DNA of 8,853 nucleotides from Planctomycetaceae bacterium (GTDB lineage: Bacteria > Planctomycetota > Planctomycetia > Pirellulales > Pirellulaceae): NCBI GenBank assembly GCA_007695205.1, contig REEF01000643.1, positions 1 to 8,853 of the forward strand, read 5' to 3'. The first letter of the stretch is position 1. Each line of letters opens with the position of its first letter. Made by a program: the position numbers and the translations under genes. The notes under the pieces are model-generated. The model was not told the origin of the DNA and made no database searches. It saw nothing but the letters and a program-made list of their open reading frames with translations. Below, one piece after another: positions 6,097 to 8,853 of the stretch.

Positions 6097-7547
6097 CAGT
6101 AAGACAATTCCAAGCCATGGGTCTGATTCTTGTTCTGGCGCTAGCCGGGCACGTGGCATCGCTGCGGGCCGACGAGTTGGACATACCCGAGCAGGTTCCG
6201 GTCTCGCCTGAGATGCGCGAAGTACTGCGGATGATCCATGCCGCCGGGACCTACGATACCCCGAACCTGCCGCTGAGACAGGATGAAACCTACGCGAATA
6301 CCAGTCCCGACCTGGTGCCTTTCCGCCACGTGGAACCGCACATTCGGTTTTTCCTTGAGCAGATGGAATACACGGGGCCGGGCCGGGGGAAACCCGAGCC
6401 CGAGCACGTCGATACGGTCAAGATCGGCTTCCTCGGCCCCATCGAACCAACTGTCTCTGTCGCGACGGGCGGTGTCAGTCACGCCGAGTATCTCGGTGTC
6501 AAGATGCTGCAGGGTTCGAAGCTGGCTATTGAACACGCCAACGCCGCGGGTGGCTACTTTCGGCGGAATATCCCCTTTGAATTAATCGTCCGGAACGATA
6601 ACGGCCTATGGGGTTCGTCCGGCGAGGAGATCATCAACATGGCCTACCGGGAGAAGGTGTGGGCCATTCTGGGATCGATCGACGGCGCCAACTCGCACAT
6701 CGCGATTCGCGTCGGGCTGAGGATCGAGATCCCGATGATGGGTACAGGGAATACTGACCCCACCCTGATGGAAACCAACATCCCTTGGGTCATGCGTTGC
6801 ATGGGCGACGACCGTCGGATGGGCTACCTGCTGGTCGATTACATGTATCGCAAACTGGACCTGAGACGCGTGGGTATTATCCGGGCCAGCAATCGCTTCG
6901 GACGTTTCGGCGTCCGCGAAGTAGTCGATGGCAGCCGTCGGCTGGGTCGGCCGATCATCATCGAAATGGCTTACCCGCTGGGCGTTGAAGATGTCTCGCT
7001 GCAATTGGACCGGATCGCCGCGGCAAATGTTGACGCCGTGGTCCACTGGGGCGATGCCGCGGACGGAGCACGAATCTTGAATCAAATGCGCGCCCGGGGT
7101 ATGAACCAGCCGTTTTTCGCCAACGATCGTTGCGCGACGGATGCTTTTGTCGAGATTGCTGGCGAAAACGCCGAGGGCGTGATCTGCGGTTTTCCCTGGA
7201 ATCCGGATCGCGAGTGCCCGCGACTGGATGCCTTTCGCGTGGCGTTTCGCGAGCGGTTTAACGAGGAACCGGAGACCCAAGCCGCGCACGCCTACGATGG
7301 CATGAACATGCTGATCTGGGCCACTCAAGTCGCCGGGTTGAACCGTGCCAAGATCCGTGACGCACTGGCGTTCCGCACCGAACCTTGGCCTGGCGTGACG
7401 GGGGATATCCCGTTTAGCGCCGTGCTGGACGACGCAGGCGAGGTGTTCTTGGCCAAATTCGAAAACGGACGCTGGCGGTATTATTCCCGCGAGGAACTGG
7501 AAATTCCCGAAGCCATGGAGGGGATTCCCGTTACCGCCGTCGAGTAG
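6093..7547 (+). CDS. Secreted ABC-type substrate-binding protein, branched-chain amino acid family (Peripla_BP_6-like), with N-terminal extension
   Basis: This 484-residue protein starts at GTG 6093 (strong Shine-Dalgarno; the GTG overlaps the preceding stop as GTGA). The signal peptide is MTVRQFQAMGLILVLALAGHVASLRADE. A type I periplasmic binding fold begins near residue 109 with VKIGFLGPIEP. It continues through GSKLAIEHANAAGGY, the AILGSIDGANSHIA lobe-1 segment, IPMMGTGNTDPTL, the hinge-region strand VGIIRASNRFG, VDAVVHWGDAADGA, and AYDGMNMLIWA near the end. These are hallmarks of the LivJ/Peripla_BP_6 family, which binds amino acids, amides, urea or aromatic acids. Residues about 28-106 form an extension absent from classical LivJ, containing PFRHVEPHIRFFLEQ and YTGPGRGKPEP. 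No permease or ATPase gene is seen, and the neighbours are cytochrome and propeller genes. It may therefore deliver or sense a ligand for the redox system instead of serving import. This parallels the binding-protein-like components found beside PQQ alcohol dehydrogenase systems. The ligand is unknown. Confidence 0.9.
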   Translation: MTVRQFQAMGLILVLALAGHVASLRADELDIPEQVPVSPEMREVLRMIHAAGTYDTPNLPLRQDETYANTSPDLVPFRHVEPHIRFFLEQMEYTGPGRGKPEPEHVDTVKIGFLGPIEPTVSVATGGVSHAEYLGVKMLQGSKLAIEHANAAGGYFRRNIPFELIVRNDNGLWGSSGEEIINMAYREKVWAILGSIDGANSHIAIRVGLRIEIPMMGTGNTDPTLMETNIPWVMRCMGDDRRMGYLLVDYMYRKLDLRRVGIIRASNRFGRFGVREVVDGSRRLGRPIIIEMAYPLGVEDVSLQLDRIAAANVDAVVHWGDAADGARILNQMRARGMNQPFFANDRCATDAFVEIAGENAEGVICGFPWNPDRECPRLDAFRVAFRERFNEEPETQAAHAYDGMNMLIWATQVAGLNRAKIRDALAFRTEPWPGVTGDIPFSAVLDDAGEVFLAKFENGRWRYYSREELEIPEAMEGIPVTAVE

Positions 7548-7651
7548 CACCAGCAACTGAATCCGCACGCAACCGGCGGTGTTGGAACCTTCCCAAAGTA
7601 GCAGGCACACTCCGTGTGCCGTAGACTGCGCACGACGCACTGATAGAAACG
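7548..7651 (+). other. Intergenic gap between the operon and the next gene
   Basis: These 104 bases form the only non-coding stretch longer than 20 bases in the window. They contain the perfect palindrome at 7604-7620 but no T-run after it, no convincing -35/-10 pair, and no good Shine-Dalgarno before ATG 7652. The gap probably marks the end of the operon. Confidence 0.6.
7604..7620. repeat. Perfect palindrome GGCACAC-TCC-GTGTGCC
   Basis: A 7-base perfect inverted repeat with a 3-base loop sits 56 bases after the binding-protein stop and is flanked on both sides by GTAG (7598-7601 and 7621-7624). It can form a hairpin, but the following bases are GTAGACTGCG with no T tract, so it is not a classical intrinsic terminator. 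The compact, self-contained form suggests a REP-like intergenic palindrome or a transcript 3'-end stabiliser. I have an unverified recollection of similar elements between genes in Pirellulales genomes. Confidence 0.6.
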
Positions 7652-8853
7652 ATGACTACCTGGATCCTTCTATTCGCCAACTTGTTGGCCGGCCAGGCTG
7701 ATGCGGCCGAATTGGAATTGGAAACGCGCCGTCTGGTCCGGCAACTGGACGGCCCATCGCTGGCCCAACGGGAAGCGGCCGAACAAACGCTGCTCGAATT
7801 CGGCCCCCCCGTCCTGGACCTGTTGCCGCCGGTGACTCGGACAACGTCGGCCGAGGTGCGAGTGCGGTTGGACCGCATCCGCAACCGATTGCAGCAACAA
7901 GCGGCGGCACAGACCACTCAGGCCACGCACATCAACCTGCAAGGCGACATGCCGCTACAATCCGCCTTGGCCGCGTTGGCAGAACAGTCCGGCAATGCGA
8001 TCCTCGACTACCGCGACCAGTTCGGCCAGACCGCGACCAATCCGACGGTGACCCTCGATTTTCAGGACAAACCCTTCTGGCAAGCGCTGGATCAGGTGCT
8101 GGACCAGGCCGGGCTGACGATCTATAACTTCAGCGGTCAACCGGACACGCTGGCCATCGTCGCTCGCGGCGACGGAGAGCGTGCTCGTGCCGATCGCGGG
8201 GCCTACAGTGGCTTGTTTCGTTTCGAGGGCGTTTCTCTGGTCGCCCGACGCGATCTCCGCGATCCCCGTGGCGATTCGTTGCGATTGGTCGTCGAGGTCG
8301 CTTGGGAGCCACGGGTGCGGCCGATCGTGCTGCAGTTGTCGCTGGATACACTCCAGGCCGTCGACGAAGATGACCAGCCGATCGCCATCGAAGCTGCGGG
8401 AACTCAACTGGAAGTCCCCACCGAGGCGAGTGTCCCGGCCGTCGAGATTCAAATTCCGCTCAGCCTGCCGGACCGCTCGACTCGCCAGATCGGCTTGCTG
8501 CAAGGCCAGATGTCCGCTTTGATCCCTGGTCGAGTGCAGGAGTTCGTGTTCGAAAATCTGCGCGACGCCAAAGCCGTCGAACAACGGGTCGCCGGCGTGA
8601 CGGTGACCGTGGACCAGGTCCGCAAGACGCTGGACTTGGACGAGATAAGGATGCGAGTGCGGTTCGACCGCGCCGATATTGCGCTCGAGTCGCATCGCAA
8701 TTGGGTCTACCAAAACGAAGCGTACCTGCTGGATCCCGATGGCCAACGAGTGGATTATGCCAGGATGGAGGTCACCATGCAGCGGCAGGACGAAGTCGGT
8801 GTCGCCTTTCTGTTCGATCGTCCGGAAGGCTTGGAGGGTTGCCGCTTCGTTTA
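7652..8853 (+). CDS. Secreted protein with HEAT-like N-terminus and STN-like segment, function unknown (3' end outside window)
   Basis: The frame from ATG 7652 is open to the right edge, giving 400 codons plus two bases with no stop. An in-frame TAG at 7622-7624 limits the start, and no other ATG lies between. A short hydrophobic leader (MTTWILLFANLLAGQADAAE) suggests export. Residues about 24-85 resemble one HEAT-type helical unit common in planctomycete proteins (LVRQLDGPSLAQREAAEQTL then FGPPVLDLL). Residues about 93-160 (INLQGDMPLQSALAALAEQS, TVTLDFQDKPFWQALDQVLD, AGLTIY) resemble the secretin/TonB short N-terminal (STN) fold: two strand-helix units in which a short conserved strand precedes LxxALxxL. 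The rest is beta-rich with no recognised motif. No cysteine is encoded before one near the window edge, and there is no CXXCH. It is separated from the operon by the palindrome and may be transcribed independently. The ribosome site is weak. The family is not recognised. Confidence 0.8.
   Translation, partial: MTTWILLFANLLAGQADAAELELETRRLVRQLDGPSLAQREAAEQTLLEFGPPVLDLLPPVTRTTSAEVRVRLDRIRNRLQQQAAAQTTQATHINLQGDMPLQSALAALAEQSGNAILDYRDQFGQTATNPTVTLDFQDKPFWQALDQVLDQAGLTIYNFSGQPDTLAIVARGDGERARADRGAYSGLFRFEGVSLVARRDLRDPRGDSLRLVVEVAWEPRVRPIVLQLSLDTLQAVDEDDQPIAIEAAGTQLEVPTEASVPAVEIQIPLSLPDRSTRQIGLLQGQMSALIPGRVQEFVFENLRDAKAVEQRVAGVTVTVDQVRKTLDLDEIRMRVRFDRADIALESHRNWVYQNEAYLLDPDGQRVDYARMEVTMQRQDEVGVAFLFDRPEGLEGCRFV

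Noticed and set aside
7604..7624. Intrinsic (rho-independent) terminator
   Set aside because: A stem is present, but no T tract follows, so it is reported as a palindrome only.
6606..7640. 344-codon open frame on the - strand opposite the binding-protein gene
   Set aside because: It is fully antisense to a well-supported gene, has no signal, domain or ribosome site, and has shadow-like composition.
7582..7646. Promoter for the last gene (TTGGAA near 7582, TGATAG near 7641)
   Set aside because: The two hexamers are far more than 17 bases apart, and no suitable -10 element lies at the right distance from TTGGAA.
7955..8746. 263-codon open frame on the - strand at the right end
   Set aside because: The + strand frame from 7652 is open to the window edge with a signal peptide and structured domains. 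The - strand product has no recognisable features.

Overview
The window looks like chromosomal DNA from a planctomycete, probably the Pirellulales/Rhodopirellula side of the phylum. That is an inference from gene content: a tail resembling HzsA-related proteins, a CRTAC1-like FG-GAP/ASPIC-UnbV protein, a large multihaem cytochrome fused to a propeller, and a HEAT/STN-like secreted protein. Base composition is moderately GC-rich. Everything supported lies on the + strand. No RNA genes, mobile elements or CRISPR arrays were seen.

Layout: (1) bases 2-268, the last 88 codons of a gene entering from the left, resembling the C-terminal end of HzsA-related/planctomycete c-type cytochrome proteins. 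(2) 286-1983, a secreted calcium-binding-type FG-GAP/VCBS propeller with a C-terminal ASPIC/UnbV domain. (3) 1980-4853, a secreted ten-haem c-type cytochrome: two tandem tetrahaem modules with identical haem spacing, a YVTN-type beta-propeller, and a MauG/bacterial cytochrome c peroxidase-like dihaem domain. (4) 4867-6096, a secreted stand-alone seven-motif Reg_prop-type propeller. (5) 6093-7547, a secreted branched-chain amino acid type (Peripla_BP_6-like) substrate-binding protein with an N-terminal extension and no permease or ATPase partner in view. A 104-base gap with a perfect palindrome follows. (6) 7652 to the right edge, the first 400 codons of a secreted protein with a HEAT-like start and an STN-like segment.

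Genes 1 to 5 are very tightly packed: a 17-base gap, an ATGA overlap, a 13-base gap and a GTGA overlap. Genes 2 to 5 all carry export signals, so they most likely form one operon for a periplasmic or cell-surface function. A reasonable working model is a redox system. The decahaem protein would oxidise or reduce a small molecule and relay electrons, the orphan binding protein would capture, deliver or sense the ligand, and the propeller proteins would act as sensors, scaffolds or unrecognised enzymes. The substrate cannot be read from the sequence. Gene 6 lies beyond the palindrome and is probably a separate transcription unit.
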